Part shown: in pieces, positions 34,118 through 45,272 of the stretch
Numbering within the stretch: position 1 is the stretch's first letter
How the letters are laid out: every line of letters begins with the position of its first letter
Source: Monoplex corrugatus
Taxonomy: Eukaryota; Mollusca; Gastropoda; Littorinimorpha; Ranellidae
Length of the DNA stretch: 64,000 nt
NCBI GenBank assembly: GCA_030674185.1
Contig: CM060307.1
Span: 53,893,442-53,957,441 of the forward strand
Direction of reading: 5' to 3'
The notes under the pieces: generated by a model
What the model saw: only the letters and a program-made list of their open reading frames with translations
Told to the model about the DNA's origin: nothing
Database searches by the model: none
Translations under genes and position numbers: made by a program

Positions 34118-34169
<52 letters not shown>

Positions 34170-34184
34170 ATATATATGCGTGTG

Positions 34185-34230
<46 letters not shown>

Positions 34231-34262
34231 TGCGCCGCTTGCGTGTGTGTGTGCGCGCGCTT
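33869..34262. repeat. GT, TA and GT microsatellites
   Basis: GT at 33869-33945, TA at 34121-34160, GT at 34183-34230 with CGCG variants to 34262. Confidence 0.95.
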
Positions 34263-34685
34263 GCGTGTGTATTTATGTGTGATTTACTGTGTATCTGTGC
34301 TTGCTCTCAGCCGTTTTTGAACACAAAATCAATTCTTCACCTGTAGTCTTTGGCCTTTTTAAATTATGAGAACTTAAAAAATACCAAAACAAAACAACAA
34401 CAAAAAAAAAAGAAAAAGACAACCCTCGTCTCCTCAGTACTGTGGATGTCATAATATGCGAGTATACATACATGTGTGTGTGTTGCTAGTGCGTGTGTGT
34501 GTGGGGGGGGGATTGAAGGAGGTGAAGATGTCTACGCCATGTGTGTTGGTTTGGGTATCGGTAAGCCAGCAAGTGTGTGTATATATGTGTTTGTTTTATA
34601 TATTTTAGCAAAAGCCAATATGTACACAAATGTGCACATGTATGTGACAGATAAACTGACTTGAGAACACTCATGCAAATGTCAC

Positions 34686-34703
34686 ACATACACACACACA
34701 CAC

Positions 34704-34750
<47 letters not shown>

Positions 34751-34767
34751 AACACACACCACACACA

Positions 34768-34820
<53 letters not shown>

Positions 34821-34850
34821 GCACACACAACACACACACACACACACATC
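34686..34850. repeat. (TA)n and (AC)n microsatellites
   Basis: AC at 34689-34703, TA at 34709-34745, AC at 34751-34850 with interruptions. Confidence 0.95.
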
Positions 34851-35754
34851 ACGATCCTTCAAACTTAAAACACTTATGTAAGTTCCCATTTTATTGTCTA
34901 AGTAACAATATGTCTGAGAGTCTGCAGTTTTTGATCACAAAACACATTTTTGAACTCTTCTATGCCATCAATATACAAAAAATAAAAGGAACAATACCAT
35001 TTTGAGTTTATTCAAGATGGATTCATCACACTGACATATATATGCACTCCACCCAACCTGCTGTCTATTACCTGGCAGACTCTTTGAGCCAGTGCAAAAC
35101 TCTATGCGCTGCCTAGGTCTTGAACAAACACTGTTTAATCAATATAGTCATAAATCAATCAGTAGTTACTGCTGAAATTGAGAAAACAGTTTTTCACTTT
35201 GCCACATTTAATACAAACTGACGCAATATCAATTACACCAGAATCACACAGGAAACTACACAACTACCACATCTTCATCTATAGTGTTTTATGCACCATG
35301 TATCATTACCAGAATGTATGACATTTTATATGTACGCTATGACATTTGTATCCTCTTTGACACAACTTCACACTCTGTAGCCACACACACAACGGTCAGA
35401 TAACTATCAAATCACAGCAAAACAAAACAATGTCCTCTCCATGCAATCACCATTCTTTTTTCATCCACTTTCTTGAATAACATAAAGCATATATCATTAT
35501 ATGTTCAGTGAGGCAATTTAAGTCTGACAGCTTGAACATCATAACTATTTGAAATATCTGTTCTGAAAGAAACAACCAACCAATGTGCACAAAATAAATC
35601 AATAAATTTATGAAAATAAAGTTATTTAAGTGTAGGCCAGTACTCTACCCAAAAACCGGCACAACATGACAGCACACACCTTCCCATCAAACTAAATCAA
35701 TAAATGGCTTTTGAGTCTGGTCCAAGAAGGTATGTGTGGTCTGAAATCCACCCA
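34851..35754. other. AT-rich non-coding stretch
   Basis: No feature recognised. Confidence 0.5.
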
Positions 35755-35873
35755 GCTGTGATGGATAGCTGACTTTTTATGTCTGGGAAACATCTGCGAT
35801 GGATAGCTGACGTTTTGTGACTGGGAAACATCTGCGATGGATGGCTGACTTTTTATGATGGGAAACAAAAGGC
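35755..35873. repeat. 38-bp tandem repeat, three copies
   Basis: GATGGATAGCTGAC recurs at 35760, 35798 and 35836 (the third as GATGGATGGCTGAC), each followed by a TTTTATG-like and GGGAAACA segment. The open frame on the minus strand here is only a reflection of the repeat. Confidence 0.93.
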
Positions 35874-36210
35874 AATAATAGAGAGAAAATGTGTACATTG
35901 CCTTCACAAATCTGCCCCCCAAAAGTTATGTCTATACCACCTCAATCCCCGACGACATTTTTTTTAAAAAACTTATGTCCCATGCGACAGCTTGCAACAA
36001 CTTGTCACTAGTGTCAGCACAGCCCTAATGACCACACCAGACTAAGCCATAAACTAAATTCAAAGCATGGCATGTTGAGAACTCTTGTGGCAAATCAGTA
36101 ACACCACACCACATAAATACAATTGGAAATGGGTAAATAAATGCATCCACACACACCGCACTTATCTCTCTCAGACTAGACTGATGTGAAACAAGATAAC
36201 AGGGGCAAAA

Positions 36211-36211
<1 letters not shown>

Positions 36212-36288
<77 letters not shown>

Positions 36289-36290
36289 TG
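36212..36290. repeat. (GT)n microsatellite
   Basis: Clean GT run of about 75 bases; the region 36291-36677 downstream of the GRPEL1 stop has no other feature. Confidence 0.95.
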
Positions 36291-36677
36291 TGAGATAATC
36301 ATTTTCTTAAACTTATCATGTTTGTTGGGAACAATCAGAATTTCCAGCCTATTTCCAGGCCATTTCTATGAATGTAAACTGTGTACGGTGTGTCAAAAAA
36401 GCATTCAAAAACAGACATATTTTCTATCCAGATCAGGACATTTACAATTCACAGCTTGCTGACTTTCAAATCATAAACATTTCAAGAACAACTCACATAC
36501 ATAATTATCATAATATTAGGGAGTGACTTTCCAACAGCAGTTTTCATCCAAATGTTTTTTTCAAAACCCAGCACTCATGTTTGGATGTATGTTCTGAATG
36601 TTCAGAAGCAACTTAAAACCTGATCCCATACAAAACAAGCAGACTAAAACAATACACAAACCACATATGAATCCAAC

Positions 36678-37106
36678 CTAGGATGCTTTAAATACACCCA
36701 CCAGTGCTGGTCGGATTGTCCGATCATGCAGTTTGTAACCAATCTTTTGCACCATTGCCACTGTATCCCCTTCTTTGTCAGTGGTGGGCACCTGAAACAG
36801 TGCTTCATGCACATTGGGGTCAAACTTTTCCCCTTCCTCAGGGGACAACTGCACCAGACCATGTTTGCCAAACACTTTCTGCAGCTGAGTTTCAGTCATG
36901 GAGAGACCGTCAAATAGGTCCTTGAGGTGGGGGCTGGTGGAGAGTGACTCCTTGGGCACACTGAGCGTAGCAGTATTCAGGATGTCCGCAACCTCCAGCA
37001 AGTCCTTGCAGAAACCCTGAATGCCATACAGCTTGGCTTCATCCACTTGCTTCTTCATGCGCTGTCGCACATTTTCCGTCTCTGCCAAGGACCGCATGTA
37101 CTTGTC
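36678..37106 (-). CDS. GRPEL1: Mitochondrial GrpE (GRPEL1-like), exon 3
   Basis: Last exon, acceptor CTTGAACAG (37107-37115), stop TAG at 36678-36680, 142 residues. GrpE is the nucleotide-exchange factor of mitochondrial HSP70 and drives ADP release during matrix protein import and folding. The exon holds the end of the long helix (DKYMRSLAETENVRQRMKKQ), the family signature AKLYGIQGFCKDLLEVADIL, LKDLFDGLSMTETQLQKVF and the beta domain KFDPNVHEALFQVP, VAMVQKIGYKLHDRTIRPAL and VGVFKAS. The alignment with animal GRPEL1 is collinear and full to the C-terminus; GRPEL2 is a vertebrate paralogue. Phase 0 joins exon 2. Confidence 0.95.
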   Translation of the reverse strand, partial: DKYMRSLAETENVRQRMKKQVDEAKLYGIQGFCKDLLEVADILNTATLSVPKESLSTSPHLKDLFDGLSMTETQLQKVFGKHGLVQLSPEEGEKFDPNVHEALFQVPTTDKEGDTVAMVQKIGYKLHDRTIRPALVGVFKAS

Positions 37107-37357
37107 CTGTTCAAGGAGTGAGAAAAAGCAGATACATATGCAATAATGAATGTGAAGCAATGCTTAAATTTGGGAAAAAAACAAACATAAAAACAAATAC
37201 CGACTCCTATCCAGACAGACACCAGATGTCAGGGAATCAAAACTGAGCTACACAGACTTTTCTCCCTCCTCTACAAGAGATAGTTTGGATAATAGCCTTT
37301 CAGATGAGACGATAACCTGAGGTCCCATGTGCAACATATACCTCATCATCATCATCA

Positions 37358-38824
37358 TCAGGTGCCCTGCTGCATGGCGTTGGCGACCATGGACTTCCAA
37401 CCATCTCTATCTCTCGTTGCACCCAGCATCTCCCCCACCCTCTTCATCCCCAGCCACTCTGCAAGTCCGTCCAGCATTCTCTCCCTGGGTCTACCCGGTG
37501 CTCTCTTTCCCTCCAGCTTTCCCATTGTGACCAGGTGCTCCAAATCCCCCTTCCTCATAAAATGGCCTATAAATGTTGCTTGTCTTTTCCTAATCTTCCT
37601 TATCAGTGATCGACTTGTGTCTGCCTCCATCAAGACTGTCTCGTTTGTTTTCTTTGCTGTCCATGGTACTCTCAACATTCTTCTGAGAAACCACATCTCG
37701 GCTGCCTCAATCCTGCTCTGGCTTTGCTTGCTGACTGTCCACGCCTCGCATCCGTACAACAGTATTGGTTCTATATAACACTCAAGGACTCTCTTTCTGA
37801 TGTTAATTGATAGGCATTTGCTGGTAAGAATGCTTGTCATCTTCTTGAATGCTGTTTTGGCTTGGCCGATTCTGCCAGCTATTTCCGATGTGCAACTGCC
37901 GTCTGATGAAATGACCGTTCCCACGTATTTGAACTTATTAACCTGTGTCAAGGTTGTGCCATTTGCTGTTATTTTGCATGAGGGGATTTCATGTTTTTTA
38001 CTGATCACCATGACTTCAGTCTTCCTGCTGTTTAGTTCCAACCCCTTACCTTTGCTTTCTGTTTCTAGTATATTCACAAGGTTTTGTAGGTCCCTTTCAT
38101 TTTCTGCAATTAGCACGGTGTCATCTGCGTACCGAATGTTGTTTATCATTTTCCCTCCAACCTTTAATCCAGGGTCTTCTTCTAGGTTTCTCATGATGTT
38201 TTCGCTATACATAGTGAAAACAGATCTGGTGACAAAACACAACCCTGTCTGACTCCTCTTTTGATGTTTTGAAAAGAGCTTATATTGTTTTCTATTCTCA
38301 TTGCAGCTGTTTGTTCCCAGTACATATTCCCGATTATTCGTAGATCTTTTCCATCGACACTCGAGTCTCTCCAGTTGATTGATCAATTCTTCATGTCGTA
38401 CCCGATCGAAAGCCTTGGTATAGTCAACAAAGCATAAATACAAATCCTTATTCATCTCAACTGACCTCTCTATGATAGTTCTTAGGATGTATATGGCATT
38501 AATAGTTCCTTTCCCCTCCACAAATCCACACTGTTCTTCTGCTATTTCTCTTTTGATTCTATTCCTTGTCCTCATCATGATTATTCTTAACAGGATTTTT
38601 GTTACATGACTCATCAAACTGATTGTGCGATGGAGTTCGCATTCTATAGCCCCTGTCTTCTTTGGAAGTGCAATGAAAATTGATTTTGACATATCTTTGG
38701 GGATTTTTCCAGTGTCATAAATTTCATTTAGGAGGACTGTTATTTTTTCTATGCCAAATTCCTCCAGGGCTTCAATCATCTCTGTAGTAATGTTGTCTGG
38801 TCCTGGGGCTTTTCCTGGTTTCAC
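37358..38824 (-). CDS. Reverse transcriptase ORF (RTE-like), with two compensating frameshifts
   Basis: A 488-codon frame. Order: GKAPGPDNITTEMIEAL, IPKDMSKSIFIALPKKTG, RNRIKREIAEEQCGFVEGKG, LCFVDYTKAFDRVRHEELIN, then at LERL a shift into another frame until FTMYSENIMRNL, then NNIRYADDTVLIAENERDLQ with the catalytic Asp pair, TEVMVISKKHEIPSCKITAN, FKYVGTVISSDGSCTSEIAG and the C-terminal EMWFLRRMLRVPWTAKKTNE and GRPRERMLDGLAEWL. In the shifted stretch (about 38215-38375) the motif RxGCxLSPDLF is lost from the open frame but readable in the other frame. The protein as encoded cannot be active. No endonuclease is present. Confidence 0.85.
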   Translation of the reverse strand: MKPGKAPGPDNITTEMIEALEEFGIEKITVLLNEIYDTGKIPKDMSKSIFIALPKKTGAIECELHRTISLMSHVTKILLRIIMMRTRNRIKREIAEEQCGFVEGKGTINAIYILRTIIERSVEMNKDLYLCFVDYTKAFDRVRHEELINQLERLECRWKRSTNNREYVLGTNSCNENRKQYKLFSKHQKRSQTGLCFVTRSVFTMYSENIMRNLEEDPGLKVGGKMINNIRYADDTVLIAENERDLQNLVNILETESKGKGLELNSRKTEVMVISKKHEIPSCKITANGTTLTQVNKFKYVGTVISSDGSCTSEIAGRIGQAKTAFKKMTSILTSKCLSINIRKRVLECYIEPILLYGCEAWTVSKQSQSRIEAAEMWFLRRMLRVPWTAKKTNETVLMEADTSRSLIRKIRKRQATFIGHFMRKGDLEHLVTMGKLEGKRAPGRPRERMLDGLAEWLGMKRVGEMLGATRDRDGWKSMVANAMQQGT

Positions 38825-38964
38825 TTTTTCAGTGCTGCTCTGACTTCATCTTTCATTATGGGTGGTCCTTCAAAGTTTTTTTTTATGATGTGTTCTTCGT
38901 TTCTGTCATCCTCAAAAAGGTCTTTAATGTACTCTCCCCATCTGTCTAATACCTTGTCTTGTCA

Positions 38965-39389
38965 TATTGGCAGATGTGATGCGTCTAGTGTGTCGGCTTC
39001 GGCCTGCACCGCTGACTAGCACTGCTGTGCGAAAAGAAGAGCAGAGGGCGTAAGTCTCTTCCTGTCAGTACATAGCCTCTCCATCAGCAAGCCCTACGCT
39101 GTGCCTCCTCGTGGCGACAGGCGGTAACTGAGCACCTCACGGACTCAGGCTGAATCTCGTAGGACTCGGAGGAGGTCTGGCCCCCAGACGTAAGGCATGC
39201 AGACCCACCGGCGTGTGGACACGCCCTGGTGCCCACGAACCAAATCCCCAAGCTATGGGTAAATAGCTCCACTGCCTTGTGGACATCTCGGGAGAGAGTA
39301 AGGCTAAGGGAGTCAACCCTAAAATAAAAAACCGATGGAAGGCAAGGGGAAACCACCATCGTACTTTTCCCCAGGAAATCCATGGACAG
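38965..39389 (+). mobile_element. Inverted 5' leader segment of the RTE-like element
   Basis: Plus-oriented, GC-richer than its surroundings. Contains CTGCCTTGTGGACATC, GAGAGTAAGGCTAAGGGAGT and AACCGATGGAAGGCAAGGGG, which recur in the leader of the copy at 49560-49870. Its right end touches the AACATATACCT duplication and its left end joins the oppositely oriented RT segment. No ORF of note, so I take it to be the 5' UTR. Confidence 0.8.
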
Positions 39390-39909
39390 AACATATACCT
39401 AGTACACATAAAAGATTAAAACAATAACAAGTGACAGCAAGAGGTTGTCCCTGTAAATTTGCATAGAAAATTTTGTTCTGATAGTTTGCTAATACTATAA
39501 GATGTAGGCCTACTGCACTGTATTGTCTTGCCCACCAACAATTGCTCAAGACTGGTAAATCTGTTCAGCATCAAACATTGTGTGTACAGCACAGTGATCA
39601 GCATGCTAGCAGCGATGTGCGTGTGTATGGGCATGTGCATTTTTTTCTGGATTTTTCAATTTCAATTTCAATTCATATTGCTTATACTAAGTTATAGCCC
39701 AGCCAACCACTAGAGCCATATCAGGGCTAACACCATGTTAAAAAGAAAAGAACAACCTGGTAAAAAAAAAAAAAATCTAAAATGCCATTAAAGAAAAACA
39801 CGTAAAATTACATCAAGTGAAATCTATTGACCTCTTGTAAAAACTGGAAAATTGATTCAAAAGGGATGTCTCGAAAGAGCTCCTTTAACTTAGTTTAAGG
39901 AATCTGCCG

Positions 39910-42130
39910 TGTAGTGCTTTTGTCTCACATCGTACAAGTCCCAGCAATCGAGGAGATGTGTCGGATGTTCAACGGCTCATCACACTGTATACACCATGGT
40001 GCTTCTTCATTTTTCAAAAGGTTCGAGTGAGTGTAGGATGTGTGACCCGTGCATAATCTACATAACCCTGTCTCTTTCTTATGGTTTCCTGTAGCAGATG
40101 GGAGAATTTCTTTCAGGTTAGGGCGGATTTGGAAAAGTTTGTTATCTGTCTGTTTATTCCAATTCTCCTGCCACAGATTTTTTACGTAACTGTGTACTTT
40201 CGATTTGACATCTGTGTAAGGGATCAAGGACTTAGAGACATCTTTGTCATTGTAGCCTTCTTGGCCAGGCAGTCAGCCTTTTCATTGCCTCCAACACCAA
40301 CATGGCCAGGCATCCAGGCAAAAACAATCTCGTAACCTTCATTTGCAAGAGTAGAATACAGTTCAAAGAACTTTCACAAGTTCAGGGTGACTTATGTTTC
40401 GGCAAGCGATTGCCTGCAAAGCAGAAAGGGAGTCAGAAAAAATTAGAAACTCTTTGTGTATGGATTGGGACACCATTTTTAGTGCCAAAACCAGAGCAGT
40501 CAGTTCAGCAGTGTAAACAGAACTTTCAGATGGAATACGTTTTGAAAATGCTCAATTGGGAATCTCGGAGCAGAAGGCAGCGGCAGCAACACCTTTCAGC
40601 ACACTTGGACCCATCAGTGAAGATTCTGCGGGATGAAGAAGATTTTTCACACAATTCAGAATGAAACGATTTGTATGCCAGTGCACTGGTATTGTCTTTA
40701 TCAGTTTATGGAAAGAAGCAAGATCAAAACAAACCTTCAGTGTTTTCAACGTCCATGGTGGACTATCTGGAAACTTGGAGAAGTTGTTAACAACTGCTAA
40801 ATTTATATAGATCTGCCTTTTCCAAATGGGGACGGACACGCAGCCCCAAAGGAGGAGTCACTTTTGGATGTTTTTCAAACTCAAAGTCTCTTTCAAATCT
40901 GGGATTGAAGACACAGTCGTAAGCTGGGTTTCCGGTTCAGAGAACAGTTTCAAACAGAAATTATCTGACTAAATTTCTTTGTGCATGCATCATATGAGTT
41001 TGAGTTGTTTCAGAGAACAGTTTCAAACAGAAATTTAAAACTTAGTTTCAGTCTACGGTTGTTCAGGGAAGGCTCCCCTACCTCTGTATACAACTATACA
41101 CAGGAGTTCTTCTGAATGCACCAAGACATAGGCACAGCCCTTGATGGTGAATCGAATCAAGTGCCTTTAGGTACGACGCTCTCGCAGACCCATATACTAC
41201 TACTTATTACGCAGCCATAGTCCAGTTTAGAGCGAATTAAAGCTCTGTACAGGTGTAGTAGCGTTTTCTTGTCGGCACCCCAGTCTGTATGAGCTACAAC
41301 TCGAATAATATTCAGAGCTTTCTGGCACGATGTTTTTAAATGTTGGATATGACAGAGAAAGTTCAACTTTTCATCAAAACTCAAGCCCAGAAATTTAGCT
41401 TCTTTTACAGCTGAAATGATGCACTTTCCCAGATGAATTTCTGGAGCAGCAAAGAAATCTCATAGGTTATGAAAGTGAATACACTGTGTTTTGGTTTCGG
41501 GAAAAGTAAAGCCGTTTGTCTCTGCTTACTGCTGGATCTTAACTACACACAACTGCAGCTGTCGCTGAATGCCTGCATAGAAACTTCCACTTGCGTAAAC
41601 TGCAAAATCGTTCACAAACATGGAACAGTCCGAGCCCTGCTGTACTGATTTGACTAATGTTGTTAATCTTGATACTGAACAGCGCAGGAGAGAGAATGCT
41701 CCCTTGTGGTAAACACAGCTCTTGCTCATGGATATCAGACAGAGTAGCACCAACCCACACTTGAAACTATCGATCAGCCAAAAACTTTTGGATAAACGTG
41801 GTAGGTGACCCCGAAAACCCAATTCGTGTAGATCTATCCATAAGAATTCCTGATTTCCAAGTGGTATCATAGGCTTTCTCTAAATCAAAGAAGATAGCCA
41901 CTACATGCTGTTTCTTCAGAAATGCATTACGGGTGGTCGTTTCAAGATGAATTAAATATCTACTGTGGAATGGTGCTTGCGAAAACTGCATTGTTCTTTA
42001 GCCAAGATGCCGTCATTCTCCAGTTTCCACATCAGTCTCTTATTGACCATTTTCTCCATCACTTTGCAAAGACAATTAGTTAGGGCTATTGGCCAGTAAC
42101 TGGATGGATTGGATATGTCTTTTCCAGGTA
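39910..42130 (-). mobile_element. Decayed I/Nimb-like non-LTR element with RNase H, in GRPEL1 intron 2
   Basis: Collinear pieces on the minus strand, broken by many stops and shifts. RT fingers near 42100 (NPSSYWPIALTNCLCKVMEK), FFDLEKAYDTTWKSGIL (41767-41991), a PQGSILSPALFSIKINNI motif (about 41690), SFDEKLNFLCHIQHLK and ALIRSKLDYGCVISS (41157-41384), RNase H pieces near 40440-40520, WMPGHVGVGGNEKADCLAKK near 40250-40310 and the C-terminal CRLCTGHTSYTHSNLLKNEE with EAPWCIQCDEPLNIRH (39925-40060). It is non-functional and 5'-truncated. The flank at 39690-39730 (AGCCCAGCC..CCATATCAGGG) resembles 52675-52715. Confidence 0.8.
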
Positions 42131-42649
42131 ATAAAACTGATAAACATCATACTGATGACATACAAAACAAGGAATGGTGTGATTAAAATCTGAATTTCAT
42201 CAGCATGGCAACAATCAATGAGCGCTTATCATACCCCCCTTGAATTTTGTTGTAGGGCAGACTCCAATGTAGTGGACTGAGCTTAGTTATATTCAAGTTG
42301 ACTGAGCTTAGTTATATTCATTATCCACTGATGACAGAGTATGCAGACTGTCCAAGATCATAATATTGTACTGTGTACAATATGGGCCAAACAACTAAAA
42401 CAAAATGCATACTCAATCACATCATACGAGCATTTCAGACAGCATTACTCAAACACAGGGAAAAAAGAAAACTCAAACTCATATGATGCATGCACAAAGA
42501 AATTTAGTCAGATAATTCAAATTTCTTTTTAGGTTGGTTTATTTATGATATATCAATTCATTCATTAATTACAATTTAATAATTTGATATTTCATTTATC
42601 TGAATTTATTTCCACGCTCAAGCTCATTTTGATGTACTGTAGAACTCAC

Positions 42650-42808
42650 TTTAAGATCTTTGAGATCCTCCTGCAGCTTGTTTTTCTCTTCCATCAATGC
42701 TTTCTCTACTTCTGATGTGTCTTTGTTTGCTCTACTGTACCAGCATCACTCTCAGAGTCTTTGGGCTGTCCATTAGTAGCTGTACTGGATGTACGTATCA
42801 AATCCGTT
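42650..42808 (-). CDS. GRPEL1: Mitochondrial GrpE (GRPEL1-like), exon 2, with a 1-base frameshift
   Basis: Acceptor TTTCCAG (42809-42815), donor GTGAGT (42649-42644). The first frame reads T-DLIRTSSTATNGQPKDSES-DAGTVEQTK, continuing exon 1 in phase. The second reads DTSEVEKALMEEKNKLQEDLKDLK (two pieces, with the shift at about 42720-42728, minus-strand CAAACAAAGACAC) and continues in phase into exon 3. The exon is 159 bases where 160 would keep the frame. The helix sequence EKALMEEKNKLQEDLK matches GRPEL1 (EKALTEEKVKLEEQLK). Since everything else is intact, an uncorrected assembly indel is at least as likely as a disabling mutation. Confidence 0.85.
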
Positions 42809-43686
42809 CTGGAAACACACAAAACATTTCAATGTTTATAAAACTGTTTATAAAATCTGAATAGAGACAAATTGCATAAAATACAAACAACTCTTGAGTA
42901 TCAAGAGGTCTACTTCTGTTGTAGCTACTCAATAATACAGAAACATAAGTCACAGGATGAGGATCTCTTGGGAAGATATCCAAATTTTGGCTGGACAATT
43001 TCAAATATTCCCTGGGAAAAAATAGGGAAAGCCGTGAAAATCAAACACTGATGCAGTTAACCTTTCACAACTGCTTTTCCTGCCTGATTGCAGCCCTGTG
43101 CACTGACTTCTGAGAGCTGTGTACAGCTGTATTCTACTCATACTTTGTCAGAGCTCAAGAAAGTACATTTGTGTCACGTGTGTGCGTGTGCTTGTGTGAG
43201 AGTATAAAATGTGTTTGTGTGATAACACTGCTTGTTAGACCTATTACTCTTTAGTATTCCAAGTCGTTCAGATCTAGTTCACCAGTAGATCGTCCAGAAG
43301 TTCAAGTTGTATAATTTACCTTCGGCTAAACGGGAGTTAACTCGACTAAAGGTCAAATTAATTTGTTTCACTTACGATTATACAACTATCAGAGTCACCT
43401 ACTTCAAATTTTCTTCTATATACAAAAACAGACATACATGATTCGATTATCACTCATAAGTAATATCCCTTTATGTTAGTATCTTACGTTGTAAAACAGT
43501 CATGATGCAACAAAACTGTGAATGACAAGATTAGGCCTAGTACGTCCGAGTCACGTCAAGGCGTCTGCAAGTGGAAGAGAAACGAACGAACATGATTCAC
43601 AATTCAATGTCCAAAAATCACCACATAACAGGGTAAACTAGAAATCATTACATAAAAATTATTCATATATCTATTCAGCGTTTCAC

Positions 43687-43772
43687 CTGTTTATCGTCCG
43701 ACCAACACAGGAACGAGCCGCTCTTGAAATCCCGAAAATAGTCCGCACACACATGTTACTCGCTGCAGCCAT
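43687..43772 (-). CDS. GRPEL1: Mitochondrial GrpE (GRPEL1-like), exon 1 (mitochondrial presequence)
   Basis: ATG at 43772-43770 in the context AAAATGGCTGC, donor GTGAAA at 43686. Encodes MAAASNMCVRTIFGISRAAR-SCVGRTIN and a split Arg codon completed by exon 2. Rich in Arg, Ala and Ser without acidic residues, as expected for a matrix-targeting presequence. A longer upstream frame to 43904 exists, but the Met at 43772 has the better context and the length expected of GRPEL1. With exons 2 and 3 the protein is about 224 residues, typical for the family. Introns: 42809-43686 and 37107-42649. Confidence 0.85.
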
Positions 43773-43971
43773 TTTGCTCTGTAACTGAAGACTTCTTTGC
43801 ACAAGAACGCTTCGCAAGAGAGGTAACAAGCAGAACGCTCCCAAAGACGTTATAAAGTAGAACTGAACTGAGCTCAGCCAGTGACAATAGCATCGGTGTC
43901 TCACAGTGCTAGTCGAAGTGGTACGACTTTAAATGCAACAAAACAAACAAACAAAACAATCGCCCGTACGG

Positions 43972-44222
43972 GCCCCCGTATCTCAGTCGGTTTGAGCATT
44001 GGATTCACATGCTTGTACCAGTTATGGTTGTGGGTTCGAATCCTGGGGTGCGCTCTATAAAACTGTCCTTCTCACCATTCTATCTTAACATCATTGTTGT
44101 TGTGGTGATGTCGGTATAGCATTAGATAGGTCCCACTTCCCCCATTTCCCTGGAATGGTTATCCTCGTCGGCCATATCCCCTGAGGTGGGTGTCGACATA
44201 GAAACGGAACCAAATAAAAAAA
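43972..44222 (+). mobile_element. tRNA-derived SINE, family 3
   Basis: The head reads GGCCCCCGTATCTCAGTCGG then TTTGAGC (A box, 43978-44000) and GGTTGTGGGTTCGAATCCTG (B box, 44028-44047). A body of about 140 bases contains GTTGTGGTGATGTCGG and CTGAGGTGGGTGTCGAC, and the end is AACCAAATAAAAAAA. It lies about 200 bases upstream of the GRPEL1 start, on the opposite strand. A single copy here; no clear target duplication found. Confidence 0.8.
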
Positions 44223-44339
44223 TTGTCCAGTGAAGCAGTACTGATAACTCGTTCCAAATTGACGCTGGCTTTGACGGCCATGATGTAGGCAACTAAGCGC
44301 CGTTCGACAGCGTAAGTCAGTGGCAGACGGTGCAGGAAA

Positions 44340-44408
44340 GCGGTGGGGGGTACAGAGAGAGAGAGAGGGGGGGGGACAGAGAGAGAGAGAGAGAAAAGAG
44401 AGAGAGCA
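44340..44408. repeat. GA-rich simple sequence
   Basis: GAGAGA with a G run at 44369-44376. Sequence 44409-44820 beyond it has no recognised feature. Confidence 0.85.
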
Positions 44409-44821
44409 GTCTAGGAGAGGAACGAAAAACCAAGGAAAAAATTGCAGAAGAAATACAATGCAATGCCTTTGATAGACCTTATTATTCTATCTAGCATACA
44501 TAAAATGTAGAACAATACATGAAACGGAAGGTCCCTAAATATTCCTGTGAAGATCAACTCTATTCGATCTATCGCACGCAAATTTATCGGATGCATACAC
44601 TGGCCTGTGTGGAGTGATTATCGTGGTGATAATCACGTTGACATGGTAAAAAACGCCCAACAAACTTGATACCAGAGAGTAAACTATTTGCATGCAGTAT
44701 GGTAACTTCAGCCGGCCTGTGTTGGCCAAGTACTATGTCATAATAAATATTATGATGTTACAACAAAGACGATTTCTTGTCTCAAGTTCAATCAGCTGAA
44801 CCGAGTATGTTTCACTGGATT

Positions 44822-44865
44822 GTATATATATATAGAATCTATATATATATATATATGTATGTATG

Positions 44866-44919
<54 letters not shown>

Positions 44920-45052
44920 TACTAACAATAGCTACCACAGCCAACAGTTTTTGGCGCAGTGGTACGTGGTTTCCTGTTTGAATCCAAGAGACCGCATTCG
45001 TATCCTCTGTGTGTGTGTGTGTGCGTGTGTGTGTGTTGGTGTGTGTGTGTGT

Positions 45053-45109
<57 letters not shown>
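44822..45109. repeat. (TA)n and (GT)n microsatellites
   Basis: TA with GTAT interruptions 44822-44912; GT with TGGT interruptions 45009-45109. Confidence 0.95.
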
Positions 45110-45272
45110 TTATTAACCTATTAATTTTCACACAGAACATTGCTTACAAAATTATTTGAAACTGTATTTTCCTCGTTTGTCTCAATTTTTTCAATTGACA
45201 TTCATAAATTTTACTTGATAAAATCACAGGAATTATAGAGCTACTCTGGTTCGATTTTCTACATTCTGTATT

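Larger units (their letters stand above)
37333..39400 (-). mobile_element. RTE-like (ATG)n-tailed insertion with inverted 5' end, in GRPEL1 intron 2
   Basis: The insertion 37344-39389 is bounded by an 11-bp duplication AACATATACCT (37333-37343, 39390-39400). Reading the minus strand, the 3' portion runs from about 38960 to the (ATG)n tail at 37344-37361 and encodes most of the RT. The remaining 38965-39389 is in the opposite (+) orientation and matches the 5' leader of another copy (reverse complement of about 49570-49870, sharing AGGCTAAGGGAGT and AACCGATGGAAGGCAA). One target duplication around both parts makes this a single event with a 5' inversion. The element is in sense orientation to GRPEL1. 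Confidence 0.9.

Noticed and set aside
37327..38252. Plus frames with NHLYLSLHPA or LSLVAPSISP sequences, recurring at 25085, 46051, 47583 and 63204
   Set aside because: The recurrence is due to the repeated RTE-like element; these are antisense frames of its C-terminal domain.
39084..39409. Minus frames of 90-99 codons near the RTE-like element
   Set aside because: They run antisense through the inverted 5' leader segment.
43978..44048. True tRNA gene on +
   Set aside because: Good boxes but poor stem pairing and a following SINE-like body with an A-rich end.
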